A stretch of DNA of 64,000 bases from Amoebidium appalachense (GCA_963693365.1 CAVNZM010000011.1:5270001-5334000), one strand, 5' to 3'. Positions 10,906 to 23,708 are shown, counted from the stretch's first letter. The notes: generated from the letters alone by a model not told the origin. Made by a program: numbers and translations.

Positions 10906-12270
10906 CTATATCTCTCTCTGTCTCTCTTTCACTATGCCGCATTTCTTGCCTCCTCGTCGCTCTATTGATCCCTTCCTTCGTTTCCGTTCCTCTCAGTTTC
11001 TCCTCTGTCTTTCTCTCCAGCCTACCTCTTGACCCCCTCTCCCCCCCCCCCCCCCCCCCCCCCCCCCCCGTCCACCCACCCACCCCCCACCCCCCTCTCT
11101 CTCTCTCACTCCCTCTTCCTCCCTCGCTCTCTCCCTCGTTCCCTCCCTCCCTCCCTTCCTCCCTCACACACACACTCTCTCTCTCTCCCTCACCCTCCCT
11201 CCCTCCCTCCCTCCCTCCCTCCCTCCCTCCCTCTCTCTCTCTCTCTTTCTCTCATGGAAGGGTTTCCAGCCAGGTTGGGGTGGCTGGTGTGTGTGTGTGT
11301 TATGTATGCCCCGGGGGAAGGGGGGGGGGGGGGGGGGGAGGAGAGGGGGGGAGGGGGGGGGGGGCTGAACATGAGTTTAATTTAGAACGTGGTAATGTGG
11401 TGAGACCAAAGCATTGAGAAACATAGACACACAATAGCTAAGTGTGTTTGTGTTGCACGTGGCAGGTGCGCAAGGCAGCCATCAATGCCATGCCGGAGCT
11501 GTGTCGGCAGGTGCCCATGTTCCAGGTGAAGGTCTGCGACATCCTCACACAGCTGCTGCAGACTGGTGCGTCTGCCCTGCTTGCTTTAAGCCTGTATTAA
11601 AGATGCGCCACGGCTGCCTTTTGGCAGCATCCATAAAGAATTTTGCATCTTGCTATCAAGGGGGATGGTCCGTTTTTCTTCTTTCTTCCCCTTTATTTGG
11701 AAATGGGGGGAGGGGGTGGGGAGTTCTTTGTTGGTTTCGTTTTGCAATGGGTGAAGGAAGGGGCGAGTGCGCTGGGGGGAGGAGAGGGGGGGGGGGGGGG
11801 GGGGGACTGGGATAGATATGTAGCTTTAAGTTAAGTCACGGATGGTGGTACAGTCTGGGAGCTGCAAAGCTTACATGTGGTACATGGGACAGAGGGAGAC
11901 GAGATGGAGCAGGTGAAAAAGGCCATTCACAAATTGATAGACATAAACCTGCCAGGTATCCCCACCCCCCCCCCCCCCCCCCCCCCTCCCCCCCCCCTCC
12001 CCCCCTCTCCCCTCCCCCTGCCCTCCCAACCCCCCAACCCCCCAACCCCCCAACCCCCTCCCCCGGCACCATCACCACCACCACCACCCCGCACCACCAC
12101 CATCACCAAAACAGAAGACGAAGAAGAAGAAGAAGAAAGAAAGAAAGACTGGGAGAAAAATCACACACACACATTCACACACACACACACTCCCTCCCTC
12201 CCTCCGTCCCCCTCTCTTTCTATCTCACTCTCGAGATCTCTCTCTCGAGATCTCTCATGATCTCTCTCTC

Positions 12271-12332
<62 letters not shown>

Positions 12333-12413
12333 TCTAATGCACACCACATACACACACACACACTCACTCACTCACTCCCCCCGCCGCACACATACACACA
12401 CATACACACGCAC

Positions 12414-12484
<71 letters not shown>

Positions 12485-12517
12485 TCAGTCACACACACCC
12501 CTCCTTCGCTCCTTCCC

Positions 12518-12548
<31 letters not shown>

Positions 12549-12794
12549 ACACACATTTAGTGACACCCCCCCCCCACACACACACACACACATACACACA
12601 CATTGTCACAAATCCCCCCTCCCCTCCCAAGACACTTACACGCGCACACACTCACTCTCACACACACTCTCTCTCACACACACACACTCACTCACTCACT
12701 CACACTCTCACTCACAAACACACCCACTCACCCCCCCCCCCTCCCGACCCCTCCTCCTCCGCCTCCCCCAAAACACACACACACACCACACACA

Positions 12795-12825
<31 letters not shown>

Positions 12826-13024
12826 CAAACCACAACACAGCTGCAATCAGTGGGCTGTTTGTTCAGGTGACCAGTGGAGAGGTCACACTACGTGAGAAGG
12901 CCATGGGGTTTGTGTCTGCCGAGCTCATGGACAAGCACAGGGCAAAGATCATTGGCAACCCACAGGCTGAGGATGCACTGCAGAAGGAGGTGGTCAAGGT
13001 ACGTGTGTATGTGTATGTGTGTGT

Positions 13025-13056
<32 letters not shown>

Positions 13057-13270
13057 GAGGGGGTGGGGGTTGTGTGGGTGGGTGGGTGGGGAGGGGGGGG
13101 GAGGGGGCGGGGGAGGATTTTGGTGGGTGGGTGGATGGATGGGTGTGTGTGGATGGATGGGCGGGGGGAGAAGGGATGTTTTTGGGTGGGTGGATGGATG
13201 ATTGGGTGGGTGGGGGGATGTGCAATGTGGGTGGTGGGCGGGTAGGTGTGGATAGATGTGTGTAGGGCGG

Positions 13271-13327
<57 letters not shown>

Positions 13328-14213
13328 TGTGTATGTGGATGGGTGAATGTGTATGTATTCCCCCATCTATCATCCGTTTGGTTAAAATTATATGGAAAGG
13401 TCTATGTGAGGAGAAGTGTCGGCAGCCGGGAATAAGGGACGGACAAAGGAGGACGGTTTATTTGCTATTTGGGTTAATCGTTTGTGGATGGCCGTTTTTT
13501 TTCATGTTTGCCTGTTGTCCGTCAGTGTATATTCACGCACGTCTGCGTGTGTGCAAGCCGGCTCGCACACGTACATACAGACATCCGTGCATGTGCGCGA
13601 GTGGGTGCATACGTGTGTAGGTGTGTGTGGGTTTGTTTTTGTTTTTTTGAGGGAGTGGTGAATGGGGAAACTGAAAAGGATGCAATGTGTAGGCGCTGGA
13701 GACGGCAGTAGGAGGGGAGGTAGAGCTTCTTGTGGAGATGCTTGGGCAGCTGGACAAGTTCAAGGGGCCACGCCGCAGGCAGCTGGCAAACTATGTTGTT
13801 GCTCCACTGCAAGGCGACCAGGCTGAATTTGCAGTATGTTCCACCCCTGGCACAGGAACCCTCCCATAACCCCTTGCACATAACCCCCATAGCCTCTTGC
13901 ACACCCTAATCACCCCTTGCACATTCTCCCACGTGGCCTGTTTCTCCCCCTCCCCCCTCCTCCCCCTCCCCCCTCCCCCCCCCCCCCCCCCCCCCCCCCA
14001 CCAAAACACCCACCCACCCACCCACCCCACCACCACCATAACCACCACAACCACCACAACCACAACCACAACTGCCACCACCACGGCCACCACCACCACC
14101 ACCTTATATGACCCCATGCACACAGCCCCTTGTTACATATAAGCACTTGAACCAACCCACCACATGCACCCGACACCCCATTCATGTGTACACACACGAA
14201 CACACAACACAAG

Positions 14214-14270
<57 letters not shown>

Positions 14271-14380
14271 CACACACATACACACAACACAGTATACATG
14301 CACACACATGCATGCATACGTGTGCATACACACACTCACTCACACTCACTCAACACACACACACACACACGTACTCAAAG

Positions 14381-14473
<93 letters not shown>

Positions 14474-16136
14474 AGCCAGCGGACGAAGACAGCCGAGCAT
14501 GCTACAAGGCAGTGGTCAAACTGGCACGCAACTACTCAAAGGTATTTGCAGCATTGTACCTCCTTATCGCAGAATCACGTACCTCTGACGTGTGGATGCC
14601 GTTTGTGGCTTTGCCTTTGCTTAACATGCACATTTTTGTTAATATTGATATTTATATTATTGTTATTATAGTTATTTTTATAAATAGTGGGGGGAATTCA
14701 AGGTCATTTCTTGCAGTGTACAGTGTTTCACTGTGTGCCCTCGAACTCCATTTATAACTGGTTGCATACATCTTAACCCTTGCCCCTCATCATTATCTAA
14801 CATCGGTTGTCCCATCATTCTAAAATTTTGCATCCATTTTTTCCAGATACATACTCGCATGATCACGATCCGTGCTCCTTTTTTCAATCCCACAGAATGG
14901 ACCCATACATCTGCTAGACCGCTTATTACCAATATGTTCATATGCCTCCCAGCAACCCTCACTGATACTCACATGATATCCATACATTATCCGGCATAAG
15001 AACGATAGAATGCTTGTACCTGTGCATCTACTTATCATATTAATACTTCGATATAAGTATGTGTTTCAGGCTAGTTCTTGCTTACACTCACTTATTCCCC
15101 ACCCCGTTTTTTAACACCCCGGCTCGTACCTCTGCTATAACGCTCGTTTCTGATGTGCTATGTGTTTCTCATCAACTCTCACCGATACTCGCATTATATC
15201 CATACAATCCCCGGCATAACAACCACAGGACTCATGTGCTTGTGCATCTACTTATGTATTATATCAAGACTCCGACATATTCATGTGCTTCAAACCAATT
15301 TTTTACACACACACAACCAATTCTCGGTTTTACTCACTAATAAGTTGTTTCTTTTAGGCCAATGTATGGGTCCTTTCGGGTCAGGCCAAACCTCTGTTTG
15401 AAGCGCATATCCCCAATCACAAATCGTTAATAGATTTCAGGTCTTACCCGACCCATATTCCTTAATTAATAAAGAATATTCCTCTAATCCCCATCCCTGT
15501 TAAATTCCATAGGTTGGACTCGTACCTCGCTTGAACGCTCATATCCGACTAATTCACGTGTTTTTCATTGATGCTCACCCTTTCCCACATGATATCCATA
15601 CACATGTGTTTTCAACCACCGCTCGTTTATACTCATTTTATCCCCATCCCTTTGGTTTTAACCCACTCATAATGGGCTCGTAAACCAACTCTCGTTTATA
15701 CTCATTTAACCCCATCCCATTTTTTTTAATCCACGCATAATGGGCCCGTAAACCAACTCTCATTTATTAATCCTTTAACCCCATACAGGATGGGCCCGTG
15801 CCTCTCCTAGCCACATACACCTACAGCAAGGTTCTGTCCTCACTGGCCCAGGTTCCATCTGAACACCTTCAGGATGTTGCTCTGTGTGCTGCAGAGGTGG
15901 TGGCCAGAGGCCCACCAGAGGATGGTTTGAATACCCTACTGCCTAAGGTCTACAAGACTCTCATGGTATGTGGAAAGATGCAAAGAAGAAGGAGGGAGGG
16001 GGGGAGAGGGGGAGAGGGGGAGAGGGGGAGGGAGGGGAGGGGGATCGGGGACTGCGGGTGGATGGAGGGAGGTAAGAGATTGTGGTGTTTGGATCATTAT
16101 GTGTGGGGTTTGGGGGTGGAGGAGGGAGATGGGGAT

Positions 16137-16170
<34 letters not shown>

Positions 16171-17890
16171 GGGGGGGGGATGGGGGGATGGGTGAGGGTT
16201 GAGGAGGAAAAGGATGGTAGGAGAGGGAGGGGGGGGGGGGGGGGGGGGGGGATTGGGGACTGACGATGGATGGAGGGAGGTCAAAGATTGCGGTGTTTGG
16301 ATCATCATGAGCGAAGCGGGGTTAGAGGGGTGTTTTTGGGCGGGGGAGGGAGGGGGGGGGGGATGGGTGAGGGTTGAGGAGGAAAAGGATGGTAGGAGAG
16401 GGAGAAGGGGGGGGGGGGGGGGGGGGGAGGGGGGGGGGAGGGGGGGTGGGGGGGGGGGGAGGGGGGATGTCCACAGATGAGCAAGAAGGTGGGAGTGAGG
16501 GAGGTAGGGGGGGGGGGGGGTAGGAAGGTGGGGGGGGGGGGGGGGGGGGGGGGGGAAGGGCAGGGAGGATATGAGATCATGTGGCACACACGTTTAGTGA
16601 CACATGATCGGTGTTTTCATGTGCAGGATTGGCTGCCACAGGCACCAGAGGAGGGGCAGGATCAGGCCAGCATCAACTACACCACAGCAGAGGCCCTGCT
16701 GTTCATCTTCCACACGCTGGCCGCACAGGTATAATGCCTACTTTAAATTTAATGCTTGCTCGTCGTTGGTTGCTGTGAGCACAGGTCCTGCTGTATATCT
16801 TGCACACATTGGCCGTGCAGTAATAATATTATGCCCACTTTATATTTTAACTCTTGCTCGTGATTGGTTGCTATGAGCACACGTCCTGCTGTTCATATCC
16901 ACACACTGGGCGCACAAATATGTATGCCCACTTTATAGTTTAATGCTCGTTCGCGGTTGGCTGCCGTGCGCTCCCTGTAAATTTGGCACCGTTTTCTACC
17001 ACAAAACACAGAAAGTGAACGGACTGCACTGTTGTGTGGTTTCAAGGTCTGTGCCGGCATCTAGGGGTGTGGTGTCAATATGGCGTCATTCTGTGTCATA
17101 TTGATGTCAGAACACATGATTCGATTTGCTTTTATTTGGGCTGATCGGTTTTTTTAAAAAAAAAGAAAAAAAAGAAAATTATGTGATGGCCACATAAAGG
17201 GACTTGCGGTATATACGGTGGCACAGACGGGCCTACAGCTTAGCAAGTTGTTGACGTTAGTGTGTGTATCCTGCAACAACTAAAGGTGTTTTCTGTTGCC
17301 GTTGTCATCACGCTGCCTGGCTTTACACGAACGTTGGTTTAAAAATGGCAGTGACTGATATTGGTGATGGGGTACAGAACAAAGAGTTCTTATCGGCAGA
17401 GGGGGAGGGTCAAGAAAGAGCAGCCGCTTTGAGGCAAAGGTACTTTCTTTTTTTTGCCTCTGTGTTTGTAAGAATTCTCCCGGTCCCTGCCGCAACGTAT
17501 GTCGGTGTGAGATTTCACTGCAAGTGTGCTCATTCGATACCTGCACCTTTCTGTGCCAAAATGCAGCTGTGCTGCCTTGCACTGTGTATTAATACTAGAA
17601 CCATGTACCCGGTGTTCTGCGTTCGTGATTTTGAAATCATTTTCTGTGAACTTGAAATCCTTTTTTCATGATTTTGAAATCCCTTCTCTCTTGCAGTCTT
17701 GCTGCATATCGGCTTCGATTTCACAAGTCAGCTTTCTCTGAAATTTATGTTTCCCTTTTTGCACACGTTCTACTGCCTACTACCATACACCCGACCCTCA
17801 CACCCGATCCTTCTTTACCTCTCGGTGTGCTCACCTTACCCCGCCCCCCCTTCCCTCCCTTGCCCCCCTTTCAAAACACAAATACAAAAG

Positions 17891-17984
<94 letters not shown>

Positions 17985-18825
17985 TGACGTATTTGGGCAC
18001 ACGGTCCAACAGCGAGTCGGCAATATTCAACCAACGCATGGCTAAAGAGAAGGACAAGGAGGTGGGTTTTATGCGTGTTTTTGTTTTTGTTTTTCCTGTT
18101 TTGGTTTGCTTTTTTTTGGGGGGGGGAGGGGGGGGGGGGGGAGGGGGAGGGGGAGGGGGGAGGGGGGGGGGGGGGAGGGGAGGATTCTGAATGCTTGCTG
18201 GTTTTTTTTTATTCTCTGCAGACCATAGCCCTACACCAAATCCATCAGCTATATATCTGTGCGTGTGTGTGTGTGCGCGCGCGTGCGTCCGTGTGCGTCC
18301 GTGTGCGTGCGTGCGTGTCGATGTTTGGGATGCTTTACTGGACAATACAGGTTTGTGCAGCACAAATATGTAAACCTTGCTGTTCCTCCTTTAAGTTGCC
18401 TACCATGAGAGATGATATTAAAAAAGATGTTTGCTGCCTGAAAACCTTAACTAAAATTTAATGTAGTCAATCCATATCCCTACTCTTTTAGTAGTTTAAT
18501 GAAATTTTATTGGGGTGATGCCTGGGCTGCCACCGGTTGCCGTAAGGGCAATATCGGCGAGAGGGGGGCAAAGAAAGAAAACGAAAAAGAAAAACGGAGG
18601 GGAATAGGGGTTGTGAATACTCGAATCATATTCTGACATGTGCCTTTTTTTTCTTGCATGCAACAGAAGCTTAAGACGTTGGAGCTGGGCAAGCGAACAA
18701 CCTCGAACGTGGTGGAAATCGTCAGGGTGAGTGTGTGTGCACACGTGTGTATGCCTGCATTGTCTGTGCGTGTGAAGAGGTGTGGGGGGGGAGGGGGGCG
18801 GAAACGTGCGAGGAGAAGGGAGGGG

Positions 18826-18857
<32 letters not shown>

Positions 18858-20182
18858 GGAAGGCTTTTACATGGATCAATATATACAAGCTTGTTTTTGC
18901 CCACCTAATGGTTTTCATGGATCACCTGCATATGGATATTTAAGTTTTTTGCCCACCTATTTTCATGTATCGCTGGCATATGGATATTTATGGTTTTGCC
19001 CACCTATTGATTTTCTGCATATGGATATTTATGTTTTTGCCCACCTTTGATTTCCTGCATATGGATTTTATGTTTTTTCCCACCTATTGATTTTCTGCAT
19101 ATGGATATTTATTTTTTTGCCCACCTTTGATTTCCTGCATATGGAGATTTAATTTTTTGCTCACCTTTGATTTCTGCATATGGATATTTATTTTTTGCCC
19201 ACCTATTGATTTCCTGCATATGGATATTTATGTTTTTGCCCACCTTTTAAATTTCCTGCATATGGGTTTTTATGTTTTTGCCCACCTTTTAAATTTCCTG
19301 CATATGGGTTTTCATGTCTTTGCCCATTTTTTAAATTTCCTGCATATGGATTTTATGTTTTTGCCCACCCATTGATTTCCTGGTACCAGGCATGGATGTT
19401 TGTCTATAGTTTTGCCCGCGCATTAATTATAAATGTATTGCAGGACCTTGTGCGCAACACTGGGCCCACTTACAAAACCCCCAAGCCATCGTGGCTGTCC
19501 ACCGCCACAGCACAGCCCCCAAAGACACCACAGACCCCCCAGACAAAGCCGGCAAATACACCAACCCAGCAGAGGTATGCATACATTAGAAGGGGGGGGG
19601 GGGGATGGTTCTGCCTATCTGCTATGTTAAAAAGGTGTGTCTGTTTTGTTGTGCTTTTGTTTCTTTGTTTTTTGCTTGTTTGTATGTTTGTTTGGTTTGC
19701 TCCACTAGTGCATGTGGGCAAGCGGAAGCAAGGGTTTCTAATATGCAAAAAACGGTGGTGGTCGAGGGTCAGTCCCCAGGCGAAGGGGGAACGGGGAGGA
19801 ATTGGGGGGGGGGGGGGGGGGGGGGAGGGGGGGGGGGGGGGGGGGGGTCTTCACCCACGCCGTGTAGTTCAATTTTAATCATTGATTTCCTCTAATCACT
19901 TGCAATTTCGTTTGCAGGTCCGGGGGAGGGAAACGGCCAGCAGAGACCAAATCTAGCGACCAGCCCACCAAGCGGCCCGTGGGTTCCGTATACCAACCAC
20001 CACAGGGCAAATACAGCGCAAATATCGGCATCACCGAGAAAAAGGAGAAAAATAATGGGGGTCAAAAGGGGGGTCAGAGAGGGGGGAAGGGTGGGCAGAG
20101 GGGTGGGAGAGGCGGACAGAGGGGTGGGAGGGGTGGTGGTGGGAATGCGGGTGGGCGTGGGGATCATGACATTAGGTGGTAG
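9635..20182 (+). CDS. API5: API5 (apoptosis inhibitor 5 / AAC-11) homologue, 14 exons
   Basis: API5 is a nuclear HEAT/ARM-like helical repeat protein that suppresses apoptosis in animals and is widely conserved. Coding exons are 9635-9703, 10588-10749, 11466-11565, 11893-11955, 12841-12998, 13693-13833, 14476-14541, 15789-15965, 16627-16728, 17378-17439, 17983-18061, 18667-18726, 19444-19574 and 19918-20182. All borders are GT-AG with consistent phase, giving 544 residues (human 524). Family landmarks include IIPKHFKNYPDLQESALDAI, ICDILTQLLQT-like VCDILTQLLQT, a LREKAMGFV helix, the TYTYSKVL and ALLFIFHTL helices, and a tail with VYQPPQGKYSANIG followed by Gly-Gly-Arg repeats, as in vertebrate API5. 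Exon 10 (17378-17439) is short and rests mainly on phase fit and its LPDFL-like KEFLS segment. Introns are loaded with G/C runs and CA/TG arrays. Confidence 0.92.
9840..10480 (+). repeat. G-homopolymer blocks in API5 intron 1
   Basis: Intron 1 (9704-10587) contains several G runs, at about 9855-9872, 10159-10185, 10328-10364 and 10446-10464. A T run precedes the longest. Otherwise it is unremarkable intron sequence. Confidence 0.8.
10857..10904 (+). repeat. (TG)n array in API5 intron 2
   Basis: Intron 2 (10750-11465) opens GTGTGTGGGTGGG at the donor and then has a G run and this TG array. It later carries C runs (about 11040-11070), CCCT/CT repeats (11090-11255) and a G run (about 11318-11338). 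Confidence 0.85.
12155..12835 (+). repeat. CA/CACT-rich tract filling the 3' part of API5 intron 4
   Basis: Intron 4 (11956-12840) starts with C runs at the donor side. It then runs through CA, CT and CACT repeats almost to the acceptor, which reads CACAACACAG. There is little conventional polypyrimidine tract before the exon. Confidence 0.85.
13274..13326 (+). repeat. 53-base G homopolymer in API5 intron 5
   Basis: An uninterrupted run of G in an intron (12999-13692) that is G/TG-rich from its donor onward, with GGGT and GGAT repeats at 13070-13260. Confidence 0.85.
14213..14474 (+). repeat. (CA)n arrays running into the API5 exon 7 acceptor
   Basis: Two long CA arrays (about 14213-14268 and 14381-14472) occupy the end of intron 6. 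The second reaches the acceptor, reading ACACACACACCAG immediately before exon 7. Intron 6 also has C runs near 13977-13998 and ACC-type repeats at 14030-14105. Confidence 0.9.
14770..15788 (+). repeat. Diverged long tandem repeat in API5 intron 7
   Basis: Phrases such as CTCACTGATACTCACATGAT, ATCCATACA, CCGGCATAA and TGTGCATCTACTTAT recur at about 14960, 15180, 15245 and 15575 with many changes. They suggest an old tandem array of roughly 200-250-base units. The intron is otherwise AT-richer than its neighbours and has no G/C runs. The last units contain the variant CCAACTCTCGTTTATACTCA ahead of the acceptor. Confidence 0.55.
15985..16575 (+). repeat. G-rich duplicated units in API5 intron 8
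   Basis: A segment with GGATGGAGGGAGGT followed by TTGTGGTGTTTGGATCATTA (16060) is repeated with changes at 16266-16310, and the block GGGTTGAGGAGGAAAAGGAT occurs at 16196 and 16370. G runs (for example 16137-16169) separate the units. Confidence 0.75.
16693..16974 (+). repeat. Tandem repeat that duplicates the 3' end of API5 exon 9 and its donor region
   Basis: Three units of about 92-98 bases start at 16693, 16785 and 16883. Unit 1 spans the last 36 bases of exon 9 (GCCCTGCTGTTCATCTTCCA onward) and the intron start. Units 2 and 3 are mutated copies lying wholly in the intron, in which the donor has become CAGTAATA and CAAATATG. They are therefore decayed exon-end copies. Confidence 0.8.
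17898..17980 (+). repeat. (CA)n array abutting the API5 exon 11 acceptor
   Basis: About 80 bases of uninterrupted CA run directly into the AG acceptor at 17981-17982. No pyrimidine tract separates array and exon. Confidence 0.95.
18905..19385 (+). repeat. Minisatellite in API5 intron 12
   Basis: About a dozen units of 36-42 bases share the core TTTTTGCCCACCTATTGATT and CCTGCATATGGATATTTATG, with variants in spacing. The array lies between exons 12 and 13 and ends about 60 bases before the exon 13 acceptor. Confidence 0.85.
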
Positions 20183-20208
20183 GATGAAGGGGTGTGCTTT
20201 GATGATAA

Positions 20209-20214
20209 AATAAA
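20209..20214 (+). terminator. API5 polyadenylation signal
   Basis: An AATAAA hexamer lies 27 bases after the API5 stop codon, in a TGATAAAATAAAAAG context. Assignment is by position. Confidence 0.6.
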
Positions 20215-20411
20215 AAGTCCTAATGAACATGTGGTAGGTGTGGCTTTCTTTAAGATTGCTGTGGTTACGAACATTTTTGATAGGTTGGTGTAAGTGCTCC
20301 ATACATATTTGGTTTAATGATCTGATGAAATTGTAAGGGGGTACTATTAGAACGGTTGAGTCGAATGGCTGTGCATATGCTTTGGGCCTCTTGAACCTTT
20401 GATAAAATAAT

Positions 20412-20722
20412 ATATTGAAATAACGTACTCCAAAATGTGTTTTCTCGTGCCCTCCGGCCCACCTAGCTACCTACCCATGCAAACACCCTCCCTCCCCTCC
20501 CTCCCCCGCCCCCCCTCCCCCTCTTCTCCCCCCTTTCAACCACCACCACCGGCACACACACACACACACACACATTGAAATAAAAGTACTCCAAAATGTG
20601 TTTTCTCGTGCCCTCCGGCCCTCCGGCCCACCTAGCTACCTACCCATGCAAACACCCTCCCTCCCCTCCCTCCCCCCCCCCCCTCCTCCCCCCTCCTCCC
20701 CCCCTTTCAACCACCACCACCG

Positions 20723-20773
<51 letters not shown>

Positions 20774-20775
20774 GG
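20412..20775 (+). repeat. Tandem duplication of a 160-base unit ending in CA
   Basis: The unit begins ATTGAAATAA, then GTACTCCAAAATGTG, contains CCCTCCGGCCCACCTAGCTA, runs through C-rich sequence and ends in a CA array. It starts at 20413 and again at 20573. The second copy has a short internal duplication and a longer CA array. Confidence 0.85.
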
Positions 20776-21153
20776 TGCCCGGGGCCCATCTGGAGCCCAC
20801 CCATATGCATGGTGCCCTAGTACGTAGTTCTGGTGGCACCTTGTATGACATCAATGAAACGAGTCGTGATAAGCTGTGATAAGCTAGCGCTATCATGATG
20901 ACCGCATATCATGCACGGGCTCTGCCGTGACACATTCCCACCTCACTACACGCTGCACCATTCGAATACTGTTTCACCATCGACATCAACGTCGACTTCT
21001 CAACACGGACGATTTTATCCTGCCCCCCCCCCCCCCCCACCCACCCACCCACCCATCCCCTCCCGGCCCACCACCACCACTCTCACTATCACCACCACGT
21101 AACCGGTACCACCTTTTTTTTTTTTTTTTTGGGCTCCTACCAAGATCACAGTC

Positions 21154-21210
<57 letters not shown>

Positions 21211-21307
21211 AGGCTCCCCCCCTCCCCTGAGGCTCCCCCCTCCCCCCCCCCCCTGAGCCCCCCCCCCCCCCTCTCCCCTCCCCCACGGCCATCTAGCCTA
21301 GCTGTGT

Positions 21308-21353
<46 letters not shown>

Positions 21354-21718
21354 CCCCCCTCCTTCCCCCGTTCCCCCCCCCCCCCTTCCTCCTCCTCCTC
21401 CGGTACCTCCCTCCTTGCCCGCGGCCCAGGTCTCTCGGTAGATCTGAGTTGTCATGCTTAATTAATTATAATTAACTCGTTTGTATCCGATAGATCTGTC
21501 TCTCTGCCATGGGCCTATATGGTGTTTTTTTTTAACCCGGCTATAGCTACTGTAGGCTTATAATTGTCGTTAACATTTGGGTGTTTCTGGGCTGCTTCTG
21601 CTTTGCCTGATCTTGCATTTGAAAGAAGCTGGCTCAGTGGCGCGAGGAGATCATGATCGCTGAGCTGTTCCGAAGTTGAACTTTCAAGAGGAGGAGGAGA
21701 AGGAGGACAGGGGGAGGG

Positions 21719-21764
<46 letters not shown>

Positions 21765-21853
21765 GGGGGGGGGGGGGGGGGGGGGGACGACCAGCATAAG
21801 AAAACTTCATGCGGATGGTGGAATCTTTATTCGAGATGGCAGATGAATTGAGT

Positions 21854-21896
<43 letters not shown>

Positions 21897-22380
21897 CCCC
21901 ACTCCCACCCCCTCCTCCCCCCCCCTCCCTACGTAGCATCACCGTGCACCGCCACCACACCCACATCGGTCCACCCATACGGGTGCACGCGACAACCACG
22001 GCCACTCAACCACCACCACCCCGATGACCCGCCCAGAAACAATATGATTCTTCTGACCAATTGGGAAATGGGAAATAAAAGTACCACCACCTGTACGGGA
22101 GACAGTCGTAACAACAGGGATTTACTATGAAAATGAAACTGCGGGCCAGGGCGTGGGGCAGGCCACCTCTTTTATAGAATTACTTAGTGTTAAGGCTGTA
22201 GAACGGAAGAAAAAAGGATTGCCCAGGTGCACAGACGTATTTGGTAACTACTTTGCATACTCCCGGGTCGTTGCGAGGGCAGCCTTGCAGGAAGAGGGGG
22301 GGGGGGGGGAGAGGGGGGGGGGGGGGAGGGGGGGGGCTACCGTAGTTGGGGGAGCGGGAGGGGGGCCCGAGGTGGAGGAA
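20776..22380. repeat. Intergenic C- and G-run block
   Basis: Contains a 50-base C run (21160-21209), another of about 41 (21310-21350), G runs around 21730-21786 and C runs around 21857-21894, separated by short unique stretches. I see no gene. All frames through it are polyproline or polyglycine artefacts. Confidence 0.8.
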
Positions 22381-22387
22381 GGGAGGA

Positions 22388-22425
22388 GGGGTTTGAATGT
22401 GTCATAAAGTACGAAGAACACATGG
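22388..22425 (-). mobile_element. Tail-only fragment of the poly(C) retroposon
   Basis: On the minus strand this reads TACTTTATGACACATTCAAA followed by CCCC, the terminal sequence of the short retroposon family. It is truncated to about 40 bases. Confidence 0.5.
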
Positions 22426-22554
22426 GTGGGGAGACGCGGTAAACGGCCTGGTACCACGCACGTGTTGTAAAAGATTGAATGCACATATGCATATGGCTCA
22501 ATATATGTTATCCAATTTCAAGGTTTAGATCATGGTCAGGGGGGAAAGGGGGGA

Positions 22555-22838
22555 AGAGGGGGGTTTTGAATGCGGAACACGGTACAAAGTACGCATACAC
22601 GACGAGAAGCATGGTGCAGGACACATGCAAAGGCAAACATTCAAGTATGCAACATCAGCCATGTGCACAGTATGCGTCATAAGCAGAGCCCATCCTCAGG
22701 GAGGACCCAAGTCATCAATTGCGTCTGAGTTTCGACCCCTTAGCCCGCGTATATACGACACTCCAACTCAGACAGCAGCATCAACTGAGCTTGGGCGGGT
22801 CAACCCGTCTTGATCAAAGACGAGCAGGGTTGCTTATT
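22555..22838 (-). mobile_element. Poly(C)-tailed short retroposon, near full length
   Basis: The minus strand begins with GCAACCCTGCTCGTCTTTGA and contains GGGGTCGAAACTCAGACGCA and GGATGGGCTCTGCTTATGAC. It ends GTACCGTGTTCCGCATTCAA and a C run. It belongs to the subtype with CTTGAATGTTTGCCTTTGCA in its 3' half, also seen at 32169 and 57429. Confidence 0.8.
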
Positions 22839-23133
22839 ATGGGGGGAAGAGGGGGGGGGGGGGGGGGAAGAGGAGGGGAAGGGGCCTGGGGCTCAGACTT
22901 GAAGTTAGTGAACAAGGGGCTGTGCCACGAACCATGTTCACACGGGAAACACTCACCATACATTTTGGTGCATATGCTACCTTAATATCCATTTGGTTGC
23001 ATGGAGTTGGCCGAGCAGGGGGGGGGGGGGGGGGGGGGATCCCGGAGGGGGGGGGGAGGGGGAATGCCTTTCCATGTGCGTGCGGGTGGGGACAGAATAC
23101 GTATGTGACAGCCATGTGAACACGGTGTGTGTG

Positions 23134-23181
<48 letters not shown>

Positions 23182-23675
23182 ATGTGTGTGTGTGTGTGTA
23201 TGTGTGTGTGTGCATGTGTGTGTGTGTGCATGTGTATCATCACGGTGTGTATATGTGCGGGCCAGAGAGGGAGAGGGAGGGGGGGGGGAGACGGAGGGGG
23301 GGGGGGGGGGGGGTTGGTTTGTTGGTTGGTATATCCATATGTATAGTACTATTTAGGATGTACTGCATCATGACATCATTGATTAGGATGATAGAGAAGT
23401 AATGTCAGAAAACTTAAATGTGTAACACGGTGCACGAGGGTGGGAGCTCGAGAAGGAGGGGCAAGGGGGGGGGGGGGGAGGGGGGGGGATGGAGGGAGCA
23501 TAGGGGAGAGACTCCAGAGAGAGTGTGTGTGTGGACAGTGTATGCCACCACGTCTATGTTATGTTCTGTGTTTGGATATGTTGTGTCAGTGCTATGTTCT
23601 GTGTTGTGCACAAATGTCGACGTCGTCCGTGTGTATGCACGGAATTCGATGTGTGCATGTATATTGTGTGTGGCA

Positions 23676-23708
<33 letters not shown>

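Noticed and set aside
18905-19385. CRISPR-like appearance of repeat and spacer
   Set aside because: The units are contiguous minisatellite copies without unique spacers, in a eukaryotic intron.
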